Shown here one piece after another: positions 36,501 to 51,500 of a stretch of 64,000 nucleotides of DNA. Below the pieces are notes generated by a model. It was given only the letters and a program-made list of their open reading frames with translations. It was not told the DNA's origin and ran no database searches. The stretch is from positions 22,008,192-22,072,191 of the forward strand of contig OY754338.1 of the NCBI GenBank assembly GCA_963573305.1, written 5' to 3'. Position 1 is the stretch's first letter. Each line of letters opens with the position of its first letter. The translations under genes were made by a program, and so were the position numbers. The DNA comes from Pyrrhosoma nymphula (lineage: Eukaryota > Arthropoda > Insecta > Odonata > Coenagrionidae).

Positions 36501-39500
36501 ATGTGGTCTGTTAACCGGCAAGTTTGCTCGAGATCGCCCTAATATTTGCTCGATTGCTTGAGGATACCTTTTTTCCCAGAAATCGCAGCCGAAAATGAGG
36601 GTGCACCTCTGACACGAATTTTTTATCTGCCAGCCTTCGATCCTCGGTCACGATATGAGCGGTGGGCTGCAGAGAAATAACGCGGCAGGGTGGTAGTGGC
36701 CACGAAACGAGCAGTGATTCGTCCTAAGATAAGTTCAGAATCTGAAATGGCAGTACATACTGTCAGAAGACAGAACGTTCTTGGCCGACATTTTACCACA
36801 GAATGAGAAGAACGGCACAAGAAATATTTAATATCTGGGATTGGTGGCGAGCGGCACCTATGCCACTCACGTCTATCATGGCTGGGTTCGAGTGCGGTCC
36901 ATGTCAAACATTAGGAACATAAAACTCATCGTTGCCACTCTATCGCTTGCCTAACACCGCTCGTATCGTGGCCGCGGCTCGCGCCGCTCGTATCGTGCCC
37001 GAGGCAAGTCCCTCGAGAGCTGAGTGACCTTGGTGCTTAGCGTGAGTCATCAAGGGGAGGGTATCATTCGCTCGCTTGTTTACGGGGGATGCAGTTGCCT
37101 AATAACTTTAAAAACTTGTTGTTTGACAAGGCAAGCGTGTGGGGTGCAATTGGGGGACAGCGATTGGCCGCGCGACAAGTGCAAGCACTGGAATTTTCCA
37201 CCCCCCTAACTTTCTCATTTTCTGTCACCAGACAACTTTGAGTGACTGTATTCACCTGCCTCAAGCTCAACTGAGAGAATTCTGTGAATATTAACATTTG
37301 TGCATGCGTCAATATAGGTCAGTGTTGTTCCAAAATGAACAAGGGCAAAAAGTTGTGGTCTTTCACGGTAGTTGAAAAAATTAAAGCGCTTTAAGTCATC
37401 AAAGACGCTGAGGATGTAGGAAACCGCGCTGCCGGACTAAGGCATGATGTGCCGGAATCGTGCATTAGAAGATGGAGGAAGGATAAGGTTGCACTATTCA
37501 TACCAATAGGGACAGAAGGTCTTTTCGGGGAAAATCTACGAGCTGTGACAGGACATGCGCGCGCGTGCCACCGTACTGCGACGCCCGTCTCACTAGTAAG
37601 TCAGCCGTTTTTATGTATGTACCTAAATCATGATTTTTTTTATTTTGTCATTCATTGAAGATTTTTGTTGGACCATATTGAAATATTAACTGCTTTAAAT
37701 TCCATAGACAGTTATGATTTCTTTCAAAGTTTGACTTTTTTCAAGTTTTGATGTCGTATATATCTACGCCTTATCGTTCGTTTTTTACGCGGCTGACGCT
37801 GGGGTATTTTGAATTTAACGTGTTTGCATTCCCACTTGTCATCGTTTATAGCAAAATATAATTTGTAAAAGTTAACCACGTTTTAAAAGGCGACTTACAG
37901 CGACTATGACTTGTGCATTAGGAAAATGGTGGGGGGATTCGGATTTATAAATCAGAGCTCGGTGCGACTGTCCGCACTTACCAACTAAACACGAATTGTA
38001 GCGAGGTCGGATTTGTTTTGTTTTAATGAATATCAATTACTCCACACATTCCAAAGGACAATAAACAATGCAAGCATTGTAGGGCCTAGGCTACAAGTGA
38101 AAACTTGCCTCCGAGGTCCATACATGCCTATGGAAAATGCTGCGTAAATTATAAGAGAATATCGCTAGCGGCTTTGATAATGGCCGAAAATTCGAAGTTA
38201 GTCCCGCAATAGGAAAAAAAGCCCCAAATTTTTTTCTTCAACTAGGACGCATAAAAAGAGAAGTGCAACTCTTACACGCGTTAACGGCATCGTCAATGCA
38301 TTATCATCTGAGATTGCCATTGTGACCTCAATGCATTGCCGACTGCCACGTTTTTACTCGTGGTAACTAACTCGCCCCACCTATATTCCATCGTCGTTTA
38401 TCGATATCTAGTATATTCTGGTCACGAACATAGATATTTACCGGTATTTCAATGGGATTCCAACAGTGTGTTTCATTTCGGAAGTATAAATGGGAATATG
38501 TGCTCTTTCAAGCAAAATTGCTGCATAAAACTACCAATTGATATTGACTTAAATTATTGCACTCTAAGAATAATATAGACTAGATACTCAGAAAAATTAT
38601 GGAGCACTTTAAATATACCTAATCCTTAGGCATTAATTTTGGCGCTCCTTTACTTTCAGACCGTAACTAAAGAAAGTGATGAGGCGTAGAGCAGAATCGA
38701 CGAAAAAAGCAATAATTTCAATTAGAAATACGCAGGTTGAAAATAACACGGTGATAGCCACGGTATTTGATGGTAAATAATAAAAATTGTTTATCATCAC
38801 TCTAGGAAAGGTTTTAATGGTGAATAAAGCAAGATTGAGATATTTACTCGACTTGCATCGTAAAGCACGCGGAACACTTGGATGCCCCTTTGAAGACGCA
38901 ACCCGCACACCACCTCCATACATCGAAAAACCCCTACATCGAAGTAATTTTTCTGGTCCCAACAAATTCGTTGTATGGGGGTTTTACTGTAGTACCATGT
39001 CCGAGGTGAGTAAATCGGAAAGAATAACTGGGAAAACAAATGAAAAGCGACTTGTGATATCTTTTTCTCAACTGTTACGAAGGCGTTAATGACGAACAAG
39101 GAATCAGTAGATGGGATGTTTTACCGACTTTTGACATAACATGATTAGTTTACGTTAAAACACATTGTTTGTTTATAATTTAAAGCTAAAAGAAAAGTCT
39201 TTTAGATTAAAACATAATGAGACAAGAACACCCCCACGGAGACTTTGTGAATAAACAACGAAGAAGAAAGATTTATTTCCAACAGGAGACATGTATGTTG
39301 CTTTTAATCGTGCAATTTATAAATGATCTCATTTGACAAAGAATAAATTATATTGGGGAGGTGGGAATGGTTGAATATGCGAGAGTTACACACTAGTTAG
39401 GTATTATTATTTATTACTATTTATCAATATATACCTGCTTTTCATGTCACGTCAATATGTTTATACATTGAGAGGCAAAAATGGAGAGCATAAGTTCCCA

Positions 39501-42500
39501 TACTAAACTGATAAATCGCTATGAAATATTAAGTCGCGAAAGTTCAATAGGAAACTCCATACGGATTTAAAGTCATTTATGTAATGCAGGAGATGCAAAT
39601 GCTATGCTAATGAGCTGTGGTTTTTCATAATACGCCATAGTCTTGTCTCCGATATCCTTGGCGCAACTTGGGGCTCAAGGACAAGTGAACTTAAAAATAA
39701 ATTGTGCAGAAGTCCAAGTACGAAGTTACATAAATCGGTGGTACAATATCTTGTTAGCCCATCAAAATGAAAGAGAAAAAAAAATTAACTCTTGAGGGAT
39801 CGATCGCGTATCCCCAGGCGTCGTAGGATCGCACGGAACCACTACACCAACTGACTTCATTGAAAACTTAGGTTCCCTTTGGGTATTAATATCCAACATT
39901 CAAAATGGCTGAACTCATCTTCCCTTGTCTAACGATAAAACGCTATTCCGCTATTTATTCGCATCTATGAAAGATAAACACTGCACAAGATGATTTCTTG
40001 ACATGCAAGAATTGTGAAAAACCTTCACTTCGAGTTCATTTTTCCCTTCATGCGATGGAATAAACGATTTTTCCTCATGATGTTCAACTTTTGCAGACGA
40101 TTTGTCCTCGCTTGAGATATTTTAAGGTAAACTGTGATTCAAATATTCCGTTTATCTTGTGTTCACGCATTTATAGACACCGAGCAACATAGCACTGACT
40201 CTTCAACGTTCCTGAAATACGAAGAGTTAGAGCTAAGTGGTGAGTGGTTTTGTATCAACACCTTATCGCATGTAATTTCGTAGATATTGCCGAAATATTC
40301 AATTTTTACGGGATTATTATTAATATTAACCCACTCTTATGTATGTTTAAAGCAATACCAGCGAATCTTACGGTGACAATGCCATTGATTACGCACAAAT
40401 CCGAAGGGACAACAATATCTTCAGCATGAAAGCCAGAATATGTCCCGAACAAAAAATTAATGAATCGGGTTATTGAGTTAGTTTGGACGTAGACCATTAG
40501 TAATTCTTCTTTGCAGAGTTTTCCGTATTCGCCGACATTTTTCAGAAAGCAAAGCCATGTTAAAGTACCCGTTTCTCTGAACCTGTCACCCAAACTCTCA
40601 CCTCGCTAATGAAGACGACAGATTACAGCGATACTACTGCCTTGTGACGTCACAACTTAATCAAGATGGTGGTACGGTGTTTCAGCGCAACATGAAATTT
40701 TCCGACTTTCAAAACATAAAAAAGTGCATTTCCCGGATGCAGAAAATAAAAGCGACTACACTAATATTTCTTTTTTAGTCTTAACTTTCAAATTCAGCAA
40801 TAAAAACAAATTAGTTTACTTCCCTATTATCATGAATAATCATGTGATCACAAATCCATAATTATAGCATATATATTAAAGAAAATTGAATCCAATGAAA
40901 TCTTTTACTAGATACCAATGCAATTTATAAAAAAAACACAAACCAGCCTAAATGCGCTAATATTTTATTGTTTCATGATGGAGCAAAAATATTTTCAGTT
41001 GTTAAAGACTACTTCTCAAATAATGAATACAGATTTTGTTCATCTAATTAAAATACTAAACAACTCAAATTTTGTTGATTACTGTCAAATTTATTTCAAA
41101 AATGCTATGGTTAAGAGGCTATCATGGTCATATTGAGTTCATCGTATGGAGGTTCTTGGTACGGAGGCTGTACTACTTATAAGTAGAGATGGGCCACTCT
41201 GAAAATTACCTTAGTAATTTTCGTAAATTACGGTGGTATTTTTCGTAATTTACCGCATCCCTTGTAAATTACCGTAATTTTCTAGATAATTCACCTGTGT
41301 TTGAGATAATTTTTCATACAGATAAATTCCCAACATGTCCTTTAAACCAAGTTCACATTTCCTGTGTGTATAATTGTAAATTGAGGCATGTACAAGTCAT
41401 TTTTGGAATATTTTACTTAGATTATAAATTTATAAGATTAAATCTTTCGAATATTCTTCTTGAAAATTTCTCATACTTTGACAAAAGAAAGCCAAATTGC
41501 GTGTTTCTGCCATAGTTCTTTTTACAATTTTAAAAATTTCTAATACATTAATGTTGTACAGTCAACTCTCGATTATCCGTGCTAATGGATGCACGATGAG
41601 GCACGGATAATCGAAAAACACGGATAACCGAAAAACATGGAAAATACGGTCGTGATATTGACATTTCACTTCGTAGGATGGAAACTATTTCACATAACAG
41701 ACTGCAGTGGTTACTGCAAGACAACTAATGAAATACTAAATATTTCTATTATTTCGATATATAATAATATCGTAAACATTTATAAATTTATAGCTAATAT
41801 AGTAGATAATAAAAGCTGACATCTTGGTTATTTTCAGTAAATGTATGACATCGAAGTGATTATATAATACAAAACATTGTTATAATTGCAAGCCTCTGAT
41901 ATATCTTGATATAATATATAGATTCGTCATTAGTTGGATTAGAAATATTTCGCATTACAATTGACAACAGGTGTTACACCAAGAAAACAAGTGAATAACG
42001 AAATGTTAATTTTCCAGTTTGTTTATTTCCAATATCATGAATTCTTCAATGTTCATCTATAAATATTTTCTAATCTAATAAATAGTTTCCAATGTTTGAA
42101 ATAAAAGATAATGGGCGCTTGACTTGACCATATCGATAATAAAAACAATAGCATGTCTTGCGTATTTGAAGTCAATGTAAAAATTATTATCGAAGTGAAT
42201 ATCAGAATAGAGCATTCTTTTATTGTGAATCTCGGAAATAACAAATTATTTTTTGCTGTATACTTGATTTCTTCATGTTTTCTTTTTTTACAATGCAGTT
42301 CTTTTTTTACATCGCAATAATCGAAATCGCATGTAATCCAGCTAAGCTTCAACACTCGCCAGAGCTTCTGTGCGCTTGCCAGCTCTTCTTCCTTTACATA
42401 TTTTGTGAACTCCAAGCAAAAAGCATCAGCGGATGAAACATTGCCACTCAATCGCTCTCCCTGAAAAGCAATTACACGAATTTTATGTCGCGGCTTGAAT

Positions 42501-45500
42501 CTTGTCAACCACCCAGAAGAAGCTTTAAAATCTCCTTCTATCCCAAGAGACTCATGAAAAAGTTTCGCCTGCTGTGCGCATATGGGGCCTGAGACGGGTA
42601 TACCATGAATTGACCATTTTTGATTGAACCAAAGAAGCATGGCGGAGTCTAAATCTTTAAAGGTTGATCGTTTCATAGTCTTACGCTATGAGGGTCCTAA
42701 ACCACTGTCCGAGGTTGCAGCGAACTTCATCAGCTTAAGTTTATTCTTAATTATACCGCAAATTGTTTGTAACTCCACATCATATTCTTTTGCCAGTTTA
42801 ATCGGAGTCTCTCCTTTTTCATTTCTTTTAATCAATTCTAGTTTTTTGTGATGAAAAGGACAATTTTCTTCCATTTTTTGCCATTTGCATCAGCTTTGTC
42901 GCGGCACTATAGTAATGAATGCAACTTTGAAGTTATTGAGATTTCCACACGAATGAGCTGGCACAATCGTATCTGGGTAAAACAAATGACTGTTTAACTG
43001 CGAATAATGACCAGGGAGTACTGATACTGTTTCGTATTTATTAATTCAGGCCGAAAAGTAAGAACTTCCAGAACAATAAGTAGTTATTTTTAAGTATAAT
43101 ATAAGTTAGTTTATTTACAAGTAGTTTATTTGAAATTATTTCCATTGTATATTTACTATTCTGTTCGTTTTAGGAAGATAGAATATTCAGTGGCAAAGGG
43201 TAATGGGAAAGAACGGATAAAATAATTTCAGAAGCAGATGTGGCTGAGTTTTCATCATTCTTAAACGAAGCAAACAATTTCCATAATATTGTGATTAAAT
43301 AAAAAAGTTAAACTAAAAAGAGACATTTACAAACTTGCAATTCTATTTAGATACATCGAACTTTCAAAGAATTTACTCAATTTTACCATTGGAATATTTT
43401 TCAAACTTCGAGGTGTAGGGATGAGAAAATAGCACAGATAATCCGCAAACCGGATAATCGGAAGCCGGATAATCGAGAGTTGACTGTATAAGGTATGGTT
43501 TAAACATGGTTATTCCCTTCCTATTGCTATTGGTTTTCTTATTTAACCATACATTTGCTGTTTAATACTTAAAAATAAAAAATACAGGAAAATTACGGTA
43601 ATTTTCGAAAATTACCGTAATTTACCGTGGTAATTAACCTCAGATGAAAATTGCCCGGTAATTTTCCCATCTCTACTTATAAGGACCATATTGACAGCGT
43701 GAAACCACCGATTGATGTTTTAGTTGACAATTGTGCTCAGTTTCCAGGAATGGTGTGAACCCATTAAATGCACTTCATGATCGCACTCCATAGAACCTCC
43801 CTCTCGGGAAGGCCAAGGTCATCTTTGGTCCCATCAGAGAAAACTACTGGAGTGAGGGGGAACAAGTTGTAGGCTAATGTGGTTGTGATAGGTTTTACGA
43901 GGAATAGAACTCATCGGGAACGACGTAAACAGCTCCTTCGGTTCAGAGGATTTTCAAAGGGAAACAAAGATACAAAAGGCAATCCCAAAGGAGGATGTGG
44001 GAAGAAAGTGAGTGGAAAGGAGTTTACTCCACCCTTCCCTAATACATGCTTGCGAGTGCTATCCATCTCAGTAATTTGCTAACTAGCACATCTAGCATGC
44101 ATGATAGCTACTTAAACCTTTCATGGTGGTGCCTAATAATGGAAAATGCTTCTCCTGTCACAAGTGTCGTTAGAATTTCTTAGGTTTTGTTGTGCGTTTG
44201 TAAATGTAAATGCCTCTATTATTGCTGCAGTTATTGTAAAAATGAATAAAATGAAAAAAAATAAGAGCTTTACTTTCAAGGTGAAGAACTATAAATATGA
44301 TTATTCTTTAAGGTTAAAGACCATGTTTTACGGGAATCCCATGGGTTATTCACCACTGACCCTATTATTAGGATGTTTGTACTCTTGTGCAAAAAACTTT
44401 ACACCACTCATATATAGCATTAACTTTTCCACCTATGCATAGAAAAAACCAGAGAGACATTAAAATAGCGTTCGTAGTGGCAGGGTTACTTACAGCAACT
44501 TTTGCTGTATTGATTGCCTGGGTATCACTCGCAGTAACCCTAGCCACTCGGCCGGCACGAACATTTGCAACTATTTTCCAATAATTTATAACTGCAGCAC
44601 ATTGTAAGATCATCTCTCACCTAGTCATGAAGAAATGCAACCTCTCATTAACAATGAAAAATGCCCGCTTTTCCAAAGATGTAGTTTCCAATACTACGGC
44701 AAAGTTCACAGATATCTGATTCCAATTTCAATGCTTATAGAATTGACCACTTAAAAAGAGAAACATGCAGTGGCTGTAGAAATGCTGCTCATTATCAGAT
44801 TTAGATAATAATACACTGATGAGACTTTGAGACAGCCGATTTTTTTATTTTAATTAAAAAAAAGCCAACTTCCATGCTTGGGCCCTCATGCGGACTACGT
44901 ACAACTGAAGTTTTGTAACTATAGAGGTTCGTTGACAGGAGGTAATTTTACATGTACTGCATATGCCAAGGTCCCAGGACCGTGACATGACTTTGTAATA
45001 CAGACGTTTTCAGAATAATAATAATCCTTTATTGCCAGGCTAGGAATTGGAACAATTCTTCGCCCACATGGTGTTGTGCTTTTGATTTTCAAGTAGCCTT
45101 CAGTGGCTGGCTGTCCTCTCCAGAGGAAAGCTGGACAAATGAAGAGCAATGCACTCACTTAGTATGAGCTATCAACTAAATCTATCACTGCACATGTGTG
45201 AAAAGCAACTTCAGGCAGTTTCATTTCATTGGGTTGCCTGGTGATTGTAGACTGCTGATGCCACACACGAATATAGGGTAAATCGATAGATGGAAATGAA
45301 GATGATTAGGCCAGAAATTCACAGAATGTCCCACTGAAATAGATCAGTTTCTTTCAGTTTAATTCCCCGATCTTCATTTGTCTCTGTCTGTATTGATTTT
45401 ATGGGATGAAGGAAGAAAATATGTATGTATGCCAAGATGAAGAAGGAAATCTTGTAAAGAGATTAGGGCCTGTACCTATAAAAGATCAGGGATGGTATCA

Positions 45501-48500
45501 TGGTTCCTTCTAGTGCATTGTAGTCATTGTTATCCAAAACGCAAAACACACTTGAAGCGTAATACTTATGGGTATAGTCTGAAAAACTCACTCCATCAAT
45601 TAAAACTAATGATTTAAAGTATCCAACAAAATTTCAAGAATGATGATTCCGTTTTTGCTCTCGTGAACACAATTGAAAAATGACAATAACACCAAGCTAT
45701 GGAGAACCATGATCCCTCCCATCTGAGGGATGGCCATTTTTTCATTTGATCTTCAGTCTGATTCACACAGCCACTTTTCACAGGCAAGTTCAGAGATCAT
45801 TGGAGCAATGGCCATTTAATGATAGGATAAAATAATACATACAGCCATATTTTCCTAACCATAGTAATTTTTTCTGTTACTGTGAGCATCCTTAAATAAT
45901 GTTTACTATCCTCTTTTTAATAAAACTCACATTGGGCACCACATTTATAATGTGCTACCGTGCACTCTGATTGCCTGCAGTTCAATTCACATACATATCA
46001 AGGGATAGAAAACAGGAATGCCTTACAAATGATGGAATTAGAGATCCCTAATATTGCCACTATCCCTGAAAACGAATGCATCATAAAGCCATCATTTGAG
46101 CTGTCATTACTGCTGTCCCAGAACTTGCATGTGAAAAATGACCATATGATTCAGACTTAAACCACCTACCTAGACTGGTAGATCACCTCTAGGAACAATA
46201 ATCATTTATGAAGAAATACCACATCACCTCGCCACTTGTGTCTTCCAAAGCGAACACCACCAACACTTGCAGCTGTGTCCCCAATTCCGACAGTCAATAT
46301 GCCTGCCAGAGCAAGTAGATATCCATCTGATGTCCCTTGGAAGCACTTAGGGTGGATCCAGAGAGGCAGAGAGCAGCCAACCAAGAGGTAGGTGGGTGTG
46401 AGAGCCAAAATGCCTTGGTCTTTCTCATCAACAAATATTGCAATGCTGCTTTGCAATATCTCACCGAGTGGTGGCACTTTCAGCACTCTGATTGTCTGCA
46501 TAAGAAATAAGACCATTAGATCATCATATTCCCAAAAAAAGAGGCTAAATGTTGATACATTAAAGGATAAGTTTTGAAACAGCCAAGGCTGTGTCCCACA
46601 GTACAAGCTTCTCTGCAACAACACACCGTACACAGTTTGTCATACAATGACTTTTAGGATCCATTCCCACTATACAAGGAATTCTGGATGGAAACAGTAG
46701 CCATCTTCAAAAAGGTGTTTGTTGTCGAGACCGTATAATGTGCATATTTGCTCCAATGAATCACATAATTAATGCAGCCAACGCAGACAGAATTACAAAA
46801 TATTGGCTGCTGAATGCATACACAGAGAAGTCAGCCACTTAAAAGTTGATTCACAAGGAATATTTGTGAAATGGTAGAAAATGGTGATTGTAATTAATTT
46901 CATTCCTTCACACAAGAGGCGCTGAGTCACCTTCCCTTCTTAATATCTAATTAGTAGTCACATAAAAACTCTTGAGTAAAAATAAAGCCAATCAAAGAAT
47001 CGGACTCAATGACAATTGCACAGAAAAACTTGATTGTCTTGTTTTTTTTAATTACTTGATGGCACATTATATAATAGTATTTGTTAAGGCCATTGAGTAT
47101 GTCCGTCACATACAAACTTTATTAGGCTTGCTGTATGAACAAGAATTGTATTTCTAAAACAAATGCTAAAGATCATGTCATATTGTCTCTCTCTCAAAGT
47201 TTGTTCTCATCACTCTTCATCATCAAGTGTGGAGTGTGAAATTTAAGTTTATCTTTGGACTGAAATTGCCAGAAATGTTATCAGACATTTTCAGAGGCAG
47301 GAAAAGCATTTATACTTGTACTAAACTCATTCTTCCTAAAGAAATGTCTCCCTCCTCAGCTCTTCATATTTTTCATCCCCTCTCACTGAAGTCGAAAATG
47401 TCATTTAATTTTCTTCTCCTCAAAAAATATTCCTGCTTATCATAAGAGCCTTCAAAATTGACATAGTACAAGAACCATATTAGCCTGAATAGGAGCCAGT
47501 GGTGGATTAAGGTCATTGTTGTGGGTGGGAGGGCAGATTGCTACTTTCCAGGGGTCAAGGGGGTATAGAATACCTTATGACTAGGGATAGGAAAATTTTG
47601 CGAATTTAGGGGAAAATGTCCTAGGAGTGGTAGTTAGTTACAACATACTCCATACCTACTGGGGAAATGACTTTTGAACTCGCGAAATGTCGCGAATTGT
47701 GCCCCAAACGCAAATTTTCATTATTTGTGAGAAAATGGTTGAAGTAAATTTCAAACGCAAGAAAAACATTAAAATTGCAAGCAAATGTTCTCAATTCGAT
47801 TTAAACGAACTCGCGTGCAAATATTCCTGAGGTATGCGGAAGTTTGCAGTTCATCGTAGCACCCGATGTCATCCTCCCGCGATTGTTATCGTAACACTGG
47901 TTATGCTACGATGAACTGCAAACTTCCGCATACCTCAGGAATATTTGCACGCGAGTTCGTTTAAATCGAATTGAGAACATTTGCTTGCAATTTTAATGTT
48001 TTTCTTGCGTTTGAAATTTACTTCAACCATTTTCTCACAAATAATGAAAATTTGCGTTTGGGGCACAATTCGCGACATTTCGCGAGTTCAAAAGTCATTT
48101 CCCCAGTAGGTATGGAGTATGTTGTAACTAACTACCACTCCTAGGACATTTTCCCCTAAATTCGCGAAATTCGCGATCGCGAAATTTTCCTATCCCTACA
48201 GATAAGGTATTATATATGCATTAAGGTATACCATATTTTCAGGCTTATAAGATGCTTGCTTATAAGATGCTTGCTTCTGAGATAAGAGTACTGGCTTTCC
48301 ATCCTGAGGGCCTGGATTTGAATCCCAACAGTGGTGGAGATGTTTTACTGGAATCGTAATCGATACTTGGTTGTGTAGAGAACAAATCAATGCAAATATT
48401 TCACCCTAATGTTGTTTATATCAATGCGAAATTAAACTGTGGAAGCCATTGTACATATCTACTTAAAGGGTAGGCTTTTGCCAATGCCAGGTTTCTGTCC

Positions 48501-51500
48501 ACAGTGACACCAATGACCTCAGTTATCCGTCACCTCCCCAAATAACTGACCAAACATCAAAAATACATAGACATGTCTGCACCTCTTTACGCTGGATATC
48601 ATTAGATGTTCCTTGAAAAGATTAAATAATATTTATCCTTGACTTATATTCACCAAATTTTCTGAGTCAATTTAGAACTGAAGGCTTCAATTACAAAATA
48701 AAGCATCCAATTAAAAAAAACACCTACCTCCATGAACATAAAAAGAGCCAGTATAACTCCACTGGATAAATATAACAGAGTACAATCTGTGATCATGCCA
48801 GGAACATAAACAGCCACTATCAGGTAGTGAAAGTTCTTTCTTGTGACAGTTGATGCCGACTTTTTTTTACTTAGTTGGTGGTTAACAACCAGTACAGCTA
48901 GTCCACAGCAAATTAACCAGTATAAAATCAAAATTACCTGAAAATAAAAGGATATTTTCAAAATACTATACCATTATTTTTGCATGAGGCTGTTGCAGTG
49001 CTGAGTCCCTTCGGATTGGAGGACTTCCAGGTTCCACTGCGTTGTTTCATCATTGTAGTGATGAGGTTTCACATCCATTCCATCTGAGGCATTCCTTCAC
49101 ATCTTATGTGAAACACCATCACCACAACGATAAAGCAATGCAGCGGAACCCTGAAGTCCTCCAATCCAATGATACTACACCATAAGTCCACTACAAGCAT
49201 TTGATTTCAAATTTCTTTATCAATAGGGCGGAAGAGGGAGCATCACCTACCACTTTAGCCTGGACAGTCTATTTTAGGTTTTCCTCTATTAATTAAAGCC
49301 CTTTGTCATTCCATATATCAAACCTCTCCTTACAATTCTGCTCTAGCAGATAACACCTTCAATCAACACATACAGTCTAAAGACGATTTTCTGGATAAAC
49401 AGGGTCACATGGCTGTCAAAAACTTTCTTTTTCCATGCATTATGTAAGTATGTATATAAGGTAGGCCTAGTCTAAGCTCCACTGCACTCATAGTTGAATA
49501 TGGGAGTCAACTGAATATCAACTCACACAGTACATAATTATACAGTAGAAACTCGAAAATACGAAACTCGAAATTTTGAAGTTTTAAAATAACGAACCTC
49601 CGATCTTGGTCCCGACGTGAAAAAGTTACTCGTTTATACGAACAGTGATGGATCACAGTAACGTTTCCCGGCGCTCCTTGTCAGAGTTAAACATCTAATT
49701 AATCATCGTCGCCGAATGCATTATGCACTGAATGTATTACCTGAACGATATCCCATTTTTCAATGCTACAAAAGTAAAGGTGTGGTTTCGCTGGGGCATC
49801 CCGCGGCCACGTCCGGCGTCCGCGTCCAGCAGTCGGAAGTCACTGCCGTGCTCATCCAATGGAAATAAAATGGGTTCGGTTTCACTGATACGTCTCGGCC
49901 GTCGAGTTCGGCGGCTGATGCCCGACGTCTGCGTCTCGACTGCTACGAGAGCAGTCGAGACGCGGACGCCTAGTCGGGCAGTCCCAATTTTCGGTGATTT
50001 TTCTGCTCTCCTCTCTCCGCATTTTATATTACGCGTCCTTTCCAGCTCTTTTTTGTCAAACTACTTGCAACATTGGTTGTCCTCTTCTTCGTCTTCCAAC
50101 AAAAGCAACAAAACTAAATCGTCACCATCCATTTCAGCTTAAAATCAACTCACTCTCAGGAAACATAAAGCGATAACACATTCGCAATTAAACTAAATCC
50201 ACATTCTCCCACATAGTCCAGCCTGGGATTCGGGATGTAGTTGCCTGAATGAAACCACCCGGCCTCGTCGTCCAGCCGCGACGTCCAGACGCGGCGGTGG
50301 TCGCTGGACGCCCCAGTGAAACCAGACCTTAAGGACGACTTTCAATCGTAGGCATCGTAGCACAAAATATGGAACCAATCGGACAAAAAACGCGTTAGAC
50401 TTTGTAACCACGAGTCCACAGAGTTGCCAACAAATAAAAAAATGTAAATTAGTCATGTACGGATATACTCGCCCGCGAGAGACTAATTGCTACAACCAAT
50501 ATTTTCCTCTCATGATCCCTGGCATTTTTGCTACCGGTTTTCGCAAGCATTAATCCATGATGAATATTCCTGGTACAGCATTCGTTTGCTGCGAGAATGA
50601 GCTCAACAACTGACATGTATCGGAGATTGTTCGAGCGGTAGATTCAGTCGTGAATATAACCCAAGGAAGCTTTTTTTCGCACTATTTCAGACTGATGACA
50701 CTCAGCCTTGCTCCACGGAATAATTGTTCCGACTGGCAATAGCTATCACCGAAAGAATCAGGTTTAATTCCCGCCCTAATTGAGCGTTTTGATATAGACT
50801 GCGAGCAAGGCATTGCCCTTCCCTTCTTCCGTCTCCAAAAGCCAAGAAAACCAGAGGAAATACGAGTTCGCTTGGTTCGTACGTATAAATACTTTTACGC
50901 ACATTAATTCTAAAGTATGACTAGCACTGGGCGCAGGCATAATCAAAGGGAAAAAACGTTCAAGCACCCATACATATATGTATCGGAAAATGGTGTAGGT
51001 ACCTTTCTCCCCTTTCGGTTCAACCCAGTGATTGAAAAAATATCCTAAGAGAGAGCTAAGCTGCGTTCTTACAGATTGATTGAGAATTAAATAAGGGTTT
51101 TGTAGCTTAATCCTTATTAGAGATATAAACAAGAAGAGGATAAGAGGAACCATCCTATGAGATGCCGAAAGTCACGCTGTCGGAGAGGGAGCATAAAACC
51201 TCGTCAGCATCGTAGCCCAATTGGAAGCATTTGCATCTCCCCCCCGGAGGACATCGGGGGTGGGAGTTACCTACCAGTGCGGAAGCAGGATACCGAATTG
51301 GCCAGGATCTTAGGGTACGGGCATTGAAGCATTACTTGTCACAAGTTGGCAGTTTATTGGCTGTAACCCCCAGAAATTTAAATCGATAGATCACGATCTT
51401 GTAGAGAAATGAACTTAACCCAGTAAACACACATGGCTGCAGCAGCGCTTCACAAGGATGTCAGCGCTGCAAGTGCAGCACATGTCAACTGAAGCGTGTC

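Larger units (their letters stand above)
34557..38989. mobile_element. Tigger/pogo-like element, 4.4 kb, decayed
   Basis: Ends CAGTAAAACCCCCATACAAC (left) and its inverse at the right, flanked by TA on both sides. Subtermini repeat CATCGAA and CCCATAC-type words. A remnant of a pogo-type DNA-binding domain lies at 37335-37495, and a separate fold-back element at 35378-36113 appears nested inside. In DOLK intron 6. Confidence 0.8.
41184..43675. mobile_element. hAT-type MITE split by a nested Tigger
   Basis: Outer inverted ends TAGAGATGGG, subtermini rich in AATTTTCGTAAATTACGG repeats, flanked by the 8-bp duplication CTTATAAG (41176-41183 and 43676-43683). Removing the 1.9 kb Tigger leaves a unit of about 0.56 kb with no coding capacity. 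Confidence 0.85.

Noticed and set aside
49732..50142. 136-codon plus-strand frame
   Set aside because: Begins outside and runs through the GC-rich Harbinger-like MITE; product of the repeat composition.
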